Notes under the pieces: model-generated
The model's database searches: none
What the model saw: the letters and a program-made list of their open reading frames with translations, nothing else
What the model was told of the DNA's origin: nothing
In this document: positions 41,214-49,723 of the stretch, one piece after another
Layout: each line of letters starts with the position of its first letter
Position numbering within the stretch: position 1 is the stretch's first letter
Program-made: the position numbers and the translations under genes
Source: Oligoflexia bacterium
GTDB lineage: Bacteria; Bdellovibrionota; UBA1018
Reading direction: 5' to 3'
NCBI GenBank assembly: GCA_023701205.1
Contig: JAMPXJ010000005.1
Coordinates: forward strand, 62,001 to 126,000
Length of the DNA stretch: 64,000 bases

Positions 41214-43052
41214 ATGAAACTCCTAAAAAACGCACCCGCTTTTCTGGCGTGTCTGACCGCCCTGAACGCTCTCACCGCACCCCCCGTCCGGGCAGCGGGC
41301 GGCGAAAGCAGTGGCGGAGGCGACCAATATGTCCATGACTTCGTTCAAACCGTTACCAACGAGATCTATCCCCTTCTGAAAAACCAGAAGACACTGGGTC
41401 GAGACGTCAAGGCCGAGGACGTACTCCGCGCGGCGGACCCGCGGCGCATGCTCTCCGAAGAACGCGTTTACGAGAGCTGCGATGGCAGCGGCGCCGGTCG
41501 CGAGGTCGAAGCCTGCTATAACGCCCAGACTGACCTGTTCCACATCAGCCGCAGCATGTACCCCCTGCATCGCGCGAACTCGCCAGCCAAGCGCGCGTTG
41601 ATCGCCCATGAGCTTTTCAGGAGGATGGGGCTCGAAGGAGATGGCTATGAGCAGAGCAGCAAGCTCTCCTTCTACACGCCGACCGCCGAGGCACGCGATT
41701 ACCTGAGCCTTCGCGCCAGCGAAACCTATCTGCGCGAATTCCCCTCGATGGGCGTGGATCAGATCATCCTCGCTTCGGCCTGGTACCGGGTTGACCAAGC
41801 CGGCGCGAAGAAAGCCAAGACGGAGGTTCTGAATTTCCTGAAAGACAACCTCACGACCGGGCCTCGCAAGGACCTCATCGAGAAAATCATCGAGTTCGAA
41901 ACCCGAACGGGCTGCGACAAGCAAAAGGACTACCCCAAGCGCAAAGAGCGGCATACCTCTTCGGGGAGCTATTCCTACAGCGGCTCAAGCTCGGAGCACG
42001 ATTACGCTGATGCCCGCGCTTCCGCCGGGTACGCGAGCCGCTCCGAGAGCGCCTCTGCGAGCGCTTCCGCGAGGACCGGAAGTTCCTCGTCCAGCTCGGA
42101 GCGAAGTGCGGGAACCTATTACGAAGACGTGCAGATCGAAGAGCGCGAGATCTACTGCGAAATCCCGAGGCAATGGATCCGAGCGGTCCTCAAAGCGACG
42201 ACCCAGCTCCAGGCGCTTGAGCCCAAGTACCAAAACTTCCTTATCAGCCAACATGTCCACAGAACCTTCGAGAAGCTCAATGCCTCGGCCGAGGAGTTCC
42301 TCAACGGCATCGATAACATCATCCTCATGCCGGCCATCACGCCCTACGCCCTGAAGAGCAAGTTCCAGCAGAGCGGTTCCGCCCTGCTTCAGTCCTGGGT
42401 CGGCCGCAAGCTCGCGGGGATCGAGACCGGTCGCAGGTACTCTGAGCTGCTGCGCAAGCTCTTCGACAATTTCGAATATGAGGCCGCCGCCTCGCAGTTC
42501 GAAAGCCTGGCCAAAAGCATCGCCGATCGAGCCAGCCAGGTCGAAAGCCCGGGAGTCTTCGCGCTCATCCCGAATGAGGAGGGGATCGCTCAGCCGGTAC
42601 TCGTGCTCTCGCGCGCTCAGCTCAACAGGATCGACCCCAACGCTTCATTCCAGGGCGTGGTCCCAGGCAAGTCCCGCCTCACTCCGGAATTCGTGAACAA
42701 GTGGGAACAGAGCTTCAAATGCGATATCGGGTTCCTGGCCCTTTACGACTCAGTGAAGCACGACCCCGTACGTGCCGTAATGGCGGATTACTACACTTCC
42801 AACGATTATCGCCTTCCCCTTGCCGCAGGTCCGCTCAAATGCACGGACCGTTACACGACAGTCAAACGTGCGATCAACCCCTTCAGTACATCCACCGCCA
42901 GTTTCCTGGAAGACATTGAGCCCCCGCTGATCGCAGCGTTCAAAAACCAAGGCTGCATTCCGATCAGGTACACCCATGAGTTCCGGAGCCGCGCCCCGGA
43001 CAAAGCCTCGCTTGAGAGCCTCTGCCCGCTGACGACCACGCCTCGTCAGTAA
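41214..43052 (+). CDS. Large exported Ser-rich protein of unknown function
   Basis: A 612-residue protein from the ATG at 41214, with AAAGAGG upstream; the frame reaches back to 41136 but that part is promoter. Signal peptide residues 1-26 end VRA. The region SPAKRALIAHELFRRMGLEGDGYE resembles the HE-containing segment of several predatory-bacterial secreted proteins, but the second zinc His is missing. Around residues 245-295 lies a tract rich in Ser, Ala and Tyr (repeated SAS and SSSSS), a flexible linker between two globular parts. The C-terminal part has several Cys (FKCDIG, LKCTDR, QGCIPIR, LCPL), likely disulphides. A terminator follows at 43082. Confidence 0.65.
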   Translation: MKLLKNAPAFLACLTALNALTAPPVRAAGGESSGGGDQYVHDFVQTVTNEIYPLLKNQKTLGRDVKAEDVLRAADPRRMLSEERVYESCDGSGAGREVEACYNAQTDLFHISRSMYPLHRANSPAKRALIAHELFRRMGLEGDGYEQSSKLSFYTPTAEARDYLSLRASETYLREFPSMGVDQIILASAWYRVDQAGAKKAKTEVLNFLKDNLTTGPRKDLIEKIIEFETRTGCDKQKDYPKRKERHTSSGSYSYSGSSSEHDYADARASAGYASRSESASASASARTGSSSSSSERSAGTYYEDVQIEEREIYCEIPRQWIRAVLKATTQLQALEPKYQNFLISQHVHRTFEKLNASAEEFLNGIDNIILMPAITPYALKSKFQQSGSALLQSWVGRKLAGIETGRRYSELLRKLFDNFEYEAAASQFESLAKSIADRASQVESPGVFALIPNEEGIAQPVLVLSRAQLNRIDPNASFQGVVPGKSRLTPEFVNKWEQSFKCDIGFLALYDSVKHDPVRAVMADYYTSNDYRLPLAAGPLKCTDRYTTVKRAINPFSTSTASFLEDIEPPLIAAFKNQGCIPIRYTHEFRSRAPDKASLESLCPLTTTPRQ

Positions 43053-43081
43053 TGCGCGACCAAAGGGCCTTCTTGAACGAA

Positions 43082-43111
43082 AAGGGGCGGCGAGAGATCC
43101 CGCCGCCCCTT
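43082..43111. terminator. Bidirectional terminator between convergent genes
   Basis: GGGGCGGCG (43084-43092) pairs with CGCCGCCCC (43101-43109), extended by AA/TT, around an eight-base loop. It lies between the Ser-rich protein gene (plus, ends 43052) and the phasin gene (minus, ends 43135). U-tracts are short (TT on plus, TT on minus). Confidence 0.7.
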
Positions 43112-43134
43112 CCGAACTTCCGAAAGACCAGGAA

Positions 43135-43428
43135 TCAGCCCAGCGGATTACGCAGGGCGCGGTCCGTGAAATCGTAAGCGGACTTCTTGATCGTCTCCGC
43201 CATCGTCCAGCCGTGCCTGAGGGCTTCCTGCGAGAGCTTGAAGCCTTCGTTCATCTGCGTCTGGACGAATTCCGTGTACGACTGGCCCAGGCTGATGGAC
43301 TTGTCCATCATCGCCTGCGCGCTGCGGAACTGCAGGCCCATCAGCTCTCGGAGGGAGTCGGTCACGCCGCCCTGAAGTCCCGCGAAATAGGTTTCATTGG
43401 TGGCTTTGCTGCTTTTTTCGTTACTCAT
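43135..43428 (-). CDS. Phasin-like protein
   Basis: A 97-residue helical protein from the ATG at 43428, with AAAGGAG upstream (the longer frame to 43527 is unsupported). The amphipathic helices LRELMGLQFRSAQAMMDKSISLGQ and SYTEFVQTQMNEGFKLSQEAL, with a start NETYFAGLQGG, fit phasins, which coat polyhydroxyalkanoate granules and set their size. It is shorter than typical phasins. Its place beside phaR and phaC supports the call. PhaR probably controls it. Confidence 0.7.
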   Translation of the reverse strand: MSNEKSSKATNETYFAGLQGGVTDSLRELMGLQFRSAQAMMDKSISLGQSYTEFVQTQMNEGFKLSQEALRHGWTMAETIKKSAYDFTDRALRNPLG

Positions 43429-43556
43429 GATTGATTTCTCCTTTTGAAGTTCTGCGCTCAGTTTCACCCGAAGCCGGGTGGCCGTCAATCCGCATTTTCT
43501 GCGATCGCAAAAACATTTCGGCCTCACGCGCGCAAAAGCTGAGCGGGTCGGAAGAT

Positions 43557-44045
43557 TTATTTTGCGCGCGGCGCGGGCTTCTTCTTACGAGACTGGCGGG
43601 AGGTGCCCTTTACGGAACTTTTTTGCGTATTTCGTTCCGCATTCCGGTCCCAGGCCGCGAAGAGAGGCAACGAGAAGCCGCGATAAAGCTGCTGCATCTC
43701 CTTCTGAACGCCCTGAAACACCTTCAAGCTCTGGTCGAGATAAGCCTGCCAGAACCCGCGGAGCGCCTCTTCGTTGAGTCGGACCATCTGCTCGAGGAGT
43801 TCCACGGGGAAGTGCCGCGCCTTTCCTCCCTCCAGGAGGATCTGCGTCAGGATTTCGCACGTAATATCCTGCTCATTCGCGTCCGTGACACGGATCTTGC
43901 GTCCGCCCCTCACCGCCGAGGCGATCTCCTCGAGCGTGACGAAACGCGCTTTCGAGGACGAATAAAAGCGCCGATTGCCGTATTTCTTGATGTGAAAAAC
44001 CCGGGAATCGTCATCCCCCGGGATCTCTTCCCGTCGTTCCGTCAT
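43557..44045 (-). CDS. phaR: PhaR-type regulator of polyhydroxyalkanoate genes
   Basis: A 162-residue protein from the ATG at 44045. The N-terminal domain IKKYGNRRFYSSSKARFVTL and VRGGRKIRVTDANEQDITCEILTQILLE is the PHB/PHA accumulation regulator DNA-binding domain. That domain represses phasin genes until PHA granules titrate it away. The middle is helical with many aromatic residues, and the C-terminus is Lys/Arg-rich (SRKKKPAPRAK). It lies 128 bases upstream of the phasin gene and is divergent from the PhaE-like and PhaC genes. Confidence 0.9.
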   Translation of the reverse strand: MTERREEIPGDDDSRVFHIKKYGNRRFYSSSKARFVTLEEIASAVRGGRKIRVTDANEQDITCEILTQILLEGGKARHFPVELLEQMVRLNEEALRGFWQAYLDQSLKVFQGVQKEMQQLYRGFSLPLFAAWDRNAERNTQKSSVKGTSRQSRKKKPAPRAK

Positions 44046-44130
44046 GCGCCCACAGTGACACGTGCCTCGCGAAAATGGGACCGGAAAATTGCGTTGTTTT
44101 TCCCGTGCGCCTTGAGCAAGATCAATCGAT

Positions 44131-44478
44131 ATGAAAAAGCTGGATACGCTGGAGAAGTCGCTCGACCACAAACTCGAGAAGCTCTTTTCGAACCCCGCGT
44201 TCCTCGGTTCGATCAGCCTGCTTCTGAACGCGAACTCTTATCGGAAGCTCGCGACGAACTTCGCGCTCCGCCAGGTATGGAAGGCGCTGCAGCTACCGAA
44301 CAAGCGCGACCAGGAACGCACGCTGCATCTGATTCAGGAGCTGAGTCATCGCATCGATATCCTGAAAGACAAGCTCGATCGCGTGCGCGCCGAACCGAGC
44401 CGTGAGCAGCAGCCCGCGCCGTTCCCTCGCCCTGCGCGCCGTTCCGCCCGCTCGGAAGCCCCCGCCGCCCATGCTTGA
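44131..44478 (+). CDS. Short PhaE-like subunit
   Basis: A 115-residue cytoplasmic protein upstream of phaC. The C-terminal half, VWKALQLPNKRDQERTLHL followed by IQELSHRIDILKDKLDRV, matches the pattern at the C-terminus of PhaE subunits of class III PHA synthases (a LP-x-R-x-D motif and then a coiled coil). The N-terminal domain of normal PhaE is missing. A Pro/Ala/Arg-rich tail (residues 92-115) ends in AHA. The last 8 bases overlap the phaC start, so translation is coupled. A subunit role is likely but inferred from position and motif. Confidence 0.6.
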   Translation: MKKLDTLEKSLDHKLEKLFSNPAFLGSISLLLNANSYRKLATNFALRQVWKALQLPNKRDQERTLHLIQELSHRIDILKDKLDRVRAEPSREQQPAPFPRPARRSARSEAPAAHA

Positions 44479-45610
44479 CCTCGACCTGATCCCCCATGGC
44501 GTGAAGCTCCAGGAAGGCCTGGCCTGGCTCGCGGCAGCGGGCCGACGCGCCGGGATCGGACCCGAGCGTTTTCTCCAGGTCGGGATGACGCCCGCGCGCA
44601 GGATCTTCCGCGAGAGCTCGGTGCAGGTGCTGAAGTACGAACGCGAGACGCCGACGACCGCGCGCCACCCCATTCTCATCATCCCTTCGCTCATCAACCG
44701 CCATTACGTGCTCGATATCTTACCGGGCAAGAGCCTGATCGAATTTCTCCTCGCGGAGGGCTTCCCCGTTTACGTCATCGAATGGGGCGCGCCCGAGGAC
44801 GAGGATCGCTGGCTCACGCTCGACCGTCTCGTCGGAGGCCGCCTCAAGCGGGCGCTGCAGAGCGTGCTGGAGCACGAAAAAGCCGATCGCGTCCACCTCT
44901 TCGGGCACTGCCTGGGCGGCACCCTCGCGATGATTCACGCCCTTCGCTACCCGGAAAGGGTCGCAAGCCTCTCGCTTCTGACAAGCCCGATGGATTTCGA
45001 GACCGGAGGCCAGCTCGCTGCCTGGGCCCGGCATCCGGTGTTCGACCTGGACGCCTTTGTCGAGGCCTACGGCAACGTTCCCTGGCCGCTGATGCTCGCG
45101 TCGTTTCACCTGCTCAAGCCCGCGGGCAGCGTTTCGAAATACCTGCGCGCGGTGAAGCGCCTGAGGGACCCTTCGTTCGCTCGGACCTTTCTCGCGCTCG
45201 AAGCCTGGGGAATCGACAACATCTCTTTTCCGGGCGCCTGCTACAAAGCCCTGATCCGGGAGCTGTATCGCGAGAACGCGCTCGCCCGGGGCAACGTGAA
45301 GCTCGATGGGCGCCCGGTGCGCCTGGAAGAGATCTCGTTTCCCGTCCTCAGCATCGCCTCCCTGGGTGATCATATCGTGCCGCCCGAAGCCACGCTGGCC
45401 GAGCGGTTCCTTTCGCGCGAGAGCCTGCGCTATTTCACCCGCTGGACGACCGAAGGCGGCCATATCGGCGCCATTCTCGGCCGCCGCGCTCAGAGCGAGC
45501 TCTGGCCCCGGATCTCCGAATGGCTCAGCCGGCAGGGGGAGAGAGCAGCCTCCGCAGCGCATCTTTCGCCGCTTCGTCCATCCGATGCCCCGTCTCCGGG
45601 AGCAGGATGA
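44471..45610 (+). CDS. phaC: Class III-type polyhydroxyalkanoate synthase
   Basis: A 379-residue cytoplasmic enzyme from the ATG at 44471, overlapping the PhaE-like gene. It polymerises (R)-3-hydroxyacyl-CoA into PHA granules. The active-site lipase-like box with Cys, FGHCLGGTLA, lies near residue 150, and YVIEWGAPEDEDRWLTLD, SLLTSPMDF, SIASLGDHIVPP (Asp) and TEGGHIGAILG (His) complete the triad region. At about 380 residues it is the short class III/IV size. Its 3' end overlaps the convergent carboxylesterase gene by 86 bases. Confidence 0.92.
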   Translation: MLDLDLIPHGVKLQEGLAWLAAAGRRAGIGPERFLQVGMTPARRIFRESSVQVLKYERETPTTARHPILIIPSLINRHYVLDILPGKSLIEFLLAEGFPVYVIEWGAPEDEDRWLTLDRLVGGRLKRALQSVLEHEKADRVHLFGHCLGGTLAMIHALRYPERVASLSLLTSPMDFETGGQLAAWARHPVFDLDAFVEAYGNVPWPLMLASFHLLKPAGSVSKYLRAVKRLRDPSFARTFLALEAWGIDNISFPGACYKALIRELYRENALARGNVKLDGRPVRLEEISFPVLSIASLGDHIVPPEATLAERFLSRESLRYFTRWTTEGGHIGAILGRRAQSELWPRISEWLSRQGERAASAAHLSPLRPSDAPSPGAG

Positions 45611-46199
45611 ACTCGCCTTTCGCGCCGCGCGCCTGAAACGCATCGAATGAGCGACGCGTAGGCTGCCAGGGCACGAGCTCATCGCGCGCGCCGTGGATCG
45701 CGTCCAGCCGGAAGCGGAGCTCCCCCTCCACCTCCCTCTCCAGAAAACGGCAACCGATGCCGATCACCCGATCCACCGCCGGGATCGCCTGCGCCGCGAA
45801 CGGCGCAAGATACCCTCCCTGGGAGAAGCCGATCAGCGTCACGGGCAGCTCGCGCGCCTCGAGCCTCGCGACCAGCCCCTGCAGGAACACCACCGCGGGC
45901 TCCATGCCGATGAAGTACTCGTCGCTCGAGAAATCGTAGAAATACCAGCTGAAGCCCACGGTATAACGATCGCCCTCCTTGCGGGGAAGTGGAAAGATGC
46001 CGTTCGGCGCGACGATCAGCGCCTCAGGATCGGCCGCCGCGATCGTGCCCGCGCACTTGCGGAAAAAATAGGCACCCGACTGCTCATAACCGTGAAGCAG
46101 GAGATAAAGCCGCCGCGCGACTCCCGAGGCGGGCCGCCGAAGCATGCAGTCGCTGATGACGACTCCCGGAATCTCGAAGCGCTCCGTGGTTTCCGACAT
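45525..46199 (-). CDS. Phospholipase/carboxylesterase-family serine hydrolase
   Basis: A 224-residue cytoplasmic protein from the ATG at 46199, with GGGAG upstream (a longer frame to 46601 is not supported). The pattern LYLLLHGYEQSGAYFF, IVAPNGIFPLP, nucleophile LIGFSQGGYLAPFA, Asp in GARDELVPW and His in PETGHRMD matches the carboxylesterase-2 group of alpha/beta hydrolases (LysoPL/thioesterase type). In E. coli-like systems such enzymes can degrade acyl esters; a link to the overlapping PHA synthase gene is possible but not shown. It is divergent from the helicase gene. Confidence 0.85.
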   Translation of the reverse strand: MSETTERFEIPGVVISDCMLRRPASGVARRLYLLLHGYEQSGAYFFRKCAGTIAAADPEALIVAPNGIFPLPRKEGDRYTVGFSWYFYDFSSDEYFIGMEPAVVFLQGLVARLEARELPVTLIGFSQGGYLAPFAAQAIPAVDRVIGIGCRFLEREVEGELRFRLDAIHGARDELVPWQPTRRSFDAFQARGAKGEFILLPETGHRMDEAAKDALRRLLSPPAG

Positions 46200-46284
46200 G
46201 TTTTCTCCCGCCTTTCCCAAGGATCCCTCCATTCCCGAATAACAAACCGCGAAGGCCTGTGGTAGGTTCTTTCGTGAAATCCCG

Positions 46285-49251
46285 ATGTCGCACGATGATT
46301 TCTTCCAAGCCGTACAAAAAGCCTGCCTTCCGGGCATCTGGTCCCGGGGCGTGGCGCTCGCGCGCGAAAGCTCCGTGCTGGAGGACCGCCGCTCCGAGGG
46401 GGAGCTGGTCTTGCGCGTGAAAGCGGCCGGGCGGCCGGTTGCCGCCCGCGTGTCGCTCTGGCCTGCCGATGAGGACTGGTTCTGTGACTGCGGCGATCGA
46501 GCGGATCCCTGCATGCACGTGGCGGCCGCGGTCGCCGCGCTTCGCAACGGCTGGACGCAGGAAACCGCGGCGGGGGCCACGGAGTCCTCAACGAAAGGCA
46601 ACCATGTCCTCTACCGTTTCATGCGGGTGGAGGGAAGCCTCGCCCTCGAGCGCTGGCTCGTGCGCGCGGATCGCCAGGAACCGCTGGTTCAGTCTTTGGT
46701 GAGCCTCTGGGGCGGCATCAGCTCCGGGCGGATCTCCACGGCCCCCGTCGCGGCGACCCAGGCGGACTTCGCCATCGACCAGGCCCTGGGCTCGCCTTCG
46801 CGTGCCCCGCTCCCGCGGTCCGTGCTCGAGCAGGTTCTCAAGCTCCTGCACGATCAGCCTCATCTCGAGCTCGATGGCAAGCCCGTCTTGGCGGAGTCCC
46901 GGCCGGTCACCCTCTCGGCGATCGTCGAGGACGAGGGCACGGGCTTCCGCATCCGCGGCGAGCGCGAGTCCTCCGTGACGGAAGTCTTCCAGAACGGTGC
47001 CGCGCTTTGCGGCGAGGTGCTCCGGCCCTTCCCCGATCCCGGGCTCTCCGCGCTCGAGCGCGAATGCGTGACCCGCGGCGGGCGCTTCGTGTCGGCCGGC
47101 GATTCCGTGCGGCTTCAGACGGAGCTCCTTCCCGGACTCGAGCGCAAGCTCCGCATCGAGGTCCGCACGCGCCGCCTCCCGCGGCTATGCCAGGAGCCAC
47201 CCCGCATCGAGCTGCGCCTGGAGCAGCCATCCCCGGAGACGCTCTCGGTTTTTCCCGTGCTCGTCTACGGCGAGCCCGTGATCGCCGAGATCCATCAGGA
47301 CCGACTGCATCCGCTGCGCACCGATACCATTCCGCTGCGCGACCTGGCGCAGGAGCGCGAGCTCGTTCGCCGGCTTCAATCGGAGCTGCAGCTGCAGCCG
47401 GGGCATCGCGTAACGCTTCAGGGCGAAGCCGCCGTGCGCTTCGTTTCGGAATGCCACGACTGGAGCCTGCGCGGCCCGGGCACTCAGGCCTTCGAGGCTC
47501 GCGGGGCGCTCCAGCCCGCGATCCGGATCGAAGGCGAGGCCGGGCTCAGGTTATTCTTCGGAACCGCAGAAGGCGGAACCGGAGAGGGGCCCCAAGCCGA
47601 TCCGGAGCGCGTCCTGCGCGCGTGGAGCGCGGGCGAGAGCTTCGTGCCTCTCACCGGCGGCGGCTGGGCCGCGCTTCCCCGCGACTGGCTCGAGCGCTAC
47701 GGGGAGCGCATCCGCCTGCTTCTGGAAAGCCGCGATGCACGGGATCCCGGCAAGGGCGTTTCGCCGGAGCTTCGGCCCGCGCTGGCCGAGATTTGCGAGG
47801 AGCTCGGCGTGCCGTGTTCGGAGAGCCTCAGCCGCCTGCGCGAGCTGCTTCGGGATTTCAACGGGCTTCCCGAAGCTCCGCTGCCCCCCGACCTGAAGGC
47901 GGAACTTCGCGAATACCAGAAAAGAGGCGTCAACTGGCTGCGCTTTCTTTCCCAGGCGGGAATGGGAGCGCTGCTCGCCGATGACATGGGCCTTGGCAAA
48001 ACGCTCCAGGCCCTTTCCGCGCTCGAGGGCCGCAGCCTGGTCGTCTGCCCGACGAGCGTCCTTCAAGCCTGGAAAGAGCAGCTCGAGCAGTTCCGCCCCG
48101 GGCTTCCCTATCGGGTGTTCCATGGCGCGAATCGCGCGCTGCCCGCGCCCTCTCCCGGAGACTCCGTCGTGCTCACCACATACGGCGTGCTGCGGGTGGA
48201 CCAGGAGCTTCTCGCTCGGGAACGCTGGGAGACCGTGATCCTCGATGAGGCCCAGAATATCCGGAATCCCGAGAGCCAGCTCGCGCAGGCCGCGCACCGG
48301 CTGACGGCCCGCTTCCGGATCGCCTTGAGCGGAACTCCCGTGGAGAACCGCCTGGACGACCTTTGGAGCCAGTTCCGCTTCCTCAATCCCGGGCTGCTGG
48401 GCCGGCGCGGGGAGTTCCTCGAGCGCATCGCGGGCCCGATCGGCCGCGGCGACGCGCGTGCCGCCGCCGAGCTGCAAAAGCGCATCCGGCCTTTTCTCCT
48501 GCGCCGGCTCAAGCGCGACGTCGCTAAGGAGCTTCCGCCCCGTACCGAGACCGTGCTCCGCTGCGAGCTCTCAGCCGCGGAGCGGGAGCTCTATGAGTCG
48601 ATCCTGGGCGCGACCCGCAGGGAGATCCTGGGGTCGCTCGAGTCCGGAGGAGCCACGCTCGCGGCGCTCGAGGCCTTGCTGCGGCTGCGCCAGGCGTGCT
48701 GCCATCCCGCGCTCGTGCCGGGGTCGGGCGTGGCCGGGACGAGCCCCTCCTCGAAGCTCGAGCTCCTCCTGCAGTCACTGGAGAGCTCGCTCGCCCTGGG
48801 TCACCGCGCGCTGGTCTTCTCGCAATGGACGTCCTACCTCGATCTCATCGAAGCCGAGCTCAGGCGCGCGGACATCGGTTTCTCCCGCCTCGATGGCTCC
48901 ACCCGCGACCGCGAAGCCGTGGTGAACGCGTTTCAGGCGCCCGACGGGCCGCCGGTGATGCTGCTCTCGCTCAAAGCCGGCGGCGTCGGAATCACCCTCA
49001 CGGCCGCGGATCACGTCTACATCATGGACCCGTGGTGGAATCCGGCGGCCGAGGATCAGGCCGCCGACCGCGCGCATCGCATCGGCCAGGTGAACCCTGT
49101 CCTGATCCACCGGCTGGTGGCCCAGGACACGATCGAGGACCGCGTGCTCGCGCTGCAGAAGAGCAAGCTTCAGCTCGCGGCCGCGGCGCTCGAAGGCGCG
49201 ACCGGCGCGACCGAGCTTACCCGCGAGGACCTGCTTTCGCTTCTCGGATGA
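46285..49251 (+). CDS. SWI2/SNF2-family helicase with SWIM zinc finger
   Basis: A 988-residue protein. A SWIM finger (Cys67, Cys69, Cys76, His78) near the N-terminus is followed by an insert of about 450 residues. The ATPase lobes then show motif I (LADDMGLGKT), Ia, motif II (ILDEAQNI), III (LSGTPVENR), V (SLKAGGVGITLTAADHV) and VI (AADRAHRIGQ). This is the RapA/HepA-like bacterial Snf2 branch, which remodels nucleoprotein or RNA polymerase complexes. It stands alone. The ATG at 46285 and a second Met three codons later are both possible starts. Confidence 0.92.
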   Translation: MSHDDFFQAVQKACLPGIWSRGVALARESSVLEDRRSEGELVLRVKAAGRPVAARVSLWPADEDWFCDCGDRADPCMHVAAAVAALRNGWTQETAAGATESSTKGNHVLYRFMRVEGSLALERWLVRADRQEPLVQSLVSLWGGISSGRISTAPVAATQADFAIDQALGSPSRAPLPRSVLEQVLKLLHDQPHLELDGKPVLAESRPVTLSAIVEDEGTGFRIRGERESSVTEVFQNGAALCGEVLRPFPDPGLSALERECVTRGGRFVSAGDSVRLQTELLPGLERKLRIEVRTRRLPRLCQEPPRIELRLEQPSPETLSVFPVLVYGEPVIAEIHQDRLHPLRTDTIPLRDLAQERELVRRLQSELQLQPGHRVTLQGEAAVRFVSECHDWSLRGPGTQAFEARGALQPAIRIEGEAGLRLFFGTAEGGTGEGPQADPERVLRAWSAGESFVPLTGGGWAALPRDWLERYGERIRLLLESRDARDPGKGVSPELRPALAEICEELGVPCSESLSRLRELLRDFNGLPEAPLPPDLKAELREYQKRGVNWLRFLSQAGMGALLADDMGLGKTLQALSALEGRSLVVCPTSVLQAWKEQLEQFRPGLPYRVFHGANRALPAPSPGDSVVLTTYGVLRVDQELLARERWETVILDEAQNIRNPESQLAQAAHRLTARFRIALSGTPVENRLDDLWSQFRFLNPGLLGRRGEFLERIAGPIGRGDARAAAELQKRIRPFLLRRLKRDVAKELPPRTETVLRCELSAAERELYESILGATRREILGSLESGGATLAALEALLRLRQACCHPALVPGSGVAGTSPSSKLELLLQSLESSLALGHRALVFSQWTSYLDLIEAELRRADIGFSRLDGSTRDREAVVNAFQAPDGPPVMLLSLKAGGVGITLTAADHVYIMDPWWNPAAEDQAADRAHRIGQVNPVLIHRLVAQDTIEDRVLALQKSKLQLAAAALEGATGATELTREDLLSLLG

Positions 49252-49270
49252 GGCGCGGGTTGACTGGTTT

Positions 49271-49295
49271 CCAAAAAGAAGTAAATATCTTTTGG
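49271..49295. promoter_or_regulatory. Operator-like dyad upstream of the HxlR gene
   Basis: CCAAAAAGA and TCTTTTGG form a near-perfect inverted repeat around an AT-rich centre (one base skip), 60-80 bases upstream of the HxlR start. It extends outward as GTTT/GTAAC and overlaps the -10 region of a TTGACT promoter (49260-49265). HxlR proteins bind such dyads, so autoregulation is likely. Confidence 0.45.
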
Positions 49296-49354
49296 TAACT
49301 TCATACGGACGCGCCCGATCGGGCGCATCAAACGCATCAAGCGAGGATCCTGTC

Positions 49355-49723
49355 ATGATGCAAGCCGAGCAGAAATCAGCGCATTGCGGGAAAAACTCCT
49401 CTCGTCGCGAACCTCCGCCCGCCGGCTGTCCCCTCGAGGAATGCCTCAAGTTCCTTTCAGGCGCCTGGACTCATAAGATCGTCTGGTACCTGCGCGACGG
49501 ACCGCGCCGATTCGGCGACCTGCGACGCGACCTGGGAACCATTTCCTCGAAGGTCCTGACTGATCGGCTCAGGGAAATGGAGCGTCAAGGCGTGATCACG
49601 CGCACCGTCCTTCCGACCTCTCCCGTGACGGTCGAATACGCCCTCACCGAGCTCGGGCATGAGTTCCGGCCCATCTTCCGCGCGATGATCCAGGTGGCGA
49701 CGAAACTGAAGAAGAACTACTGA
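49355..49723 (+). CDS. HxlR-family transcription regulator
   Basis: A 122-residue regulator. I chose the ATG at 49355, which has GAGGA seven bases upstream, over the frame start at 49292. The family core is clear: PPPAGCPLEECLKFLSGAWTHKIVWYLRDGPRRFGDL (the conserved Cys in GCPLE), then ISSKVLTDRLREMERQGVITR (recognition helix and wing) and YALTELGHEF. HxlR proteins sense thiol, aldehyde or redox stress through that Cys. The C-terminus overlaps the convergent tcdA gene by seven bases. The regulated gene is unknown. Confidence 0.92.
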   Translation: MMQAEQKSAHCGKNSSRREPPPAGCPLEECLKFLSGAWTHKIVWYLRDGPRRFGDLRRDLGTISSKVLTDRLREMERQGVITRTVLPTSPVTVEYALTELGHEFRPIFRAMIQVATKLKKNY

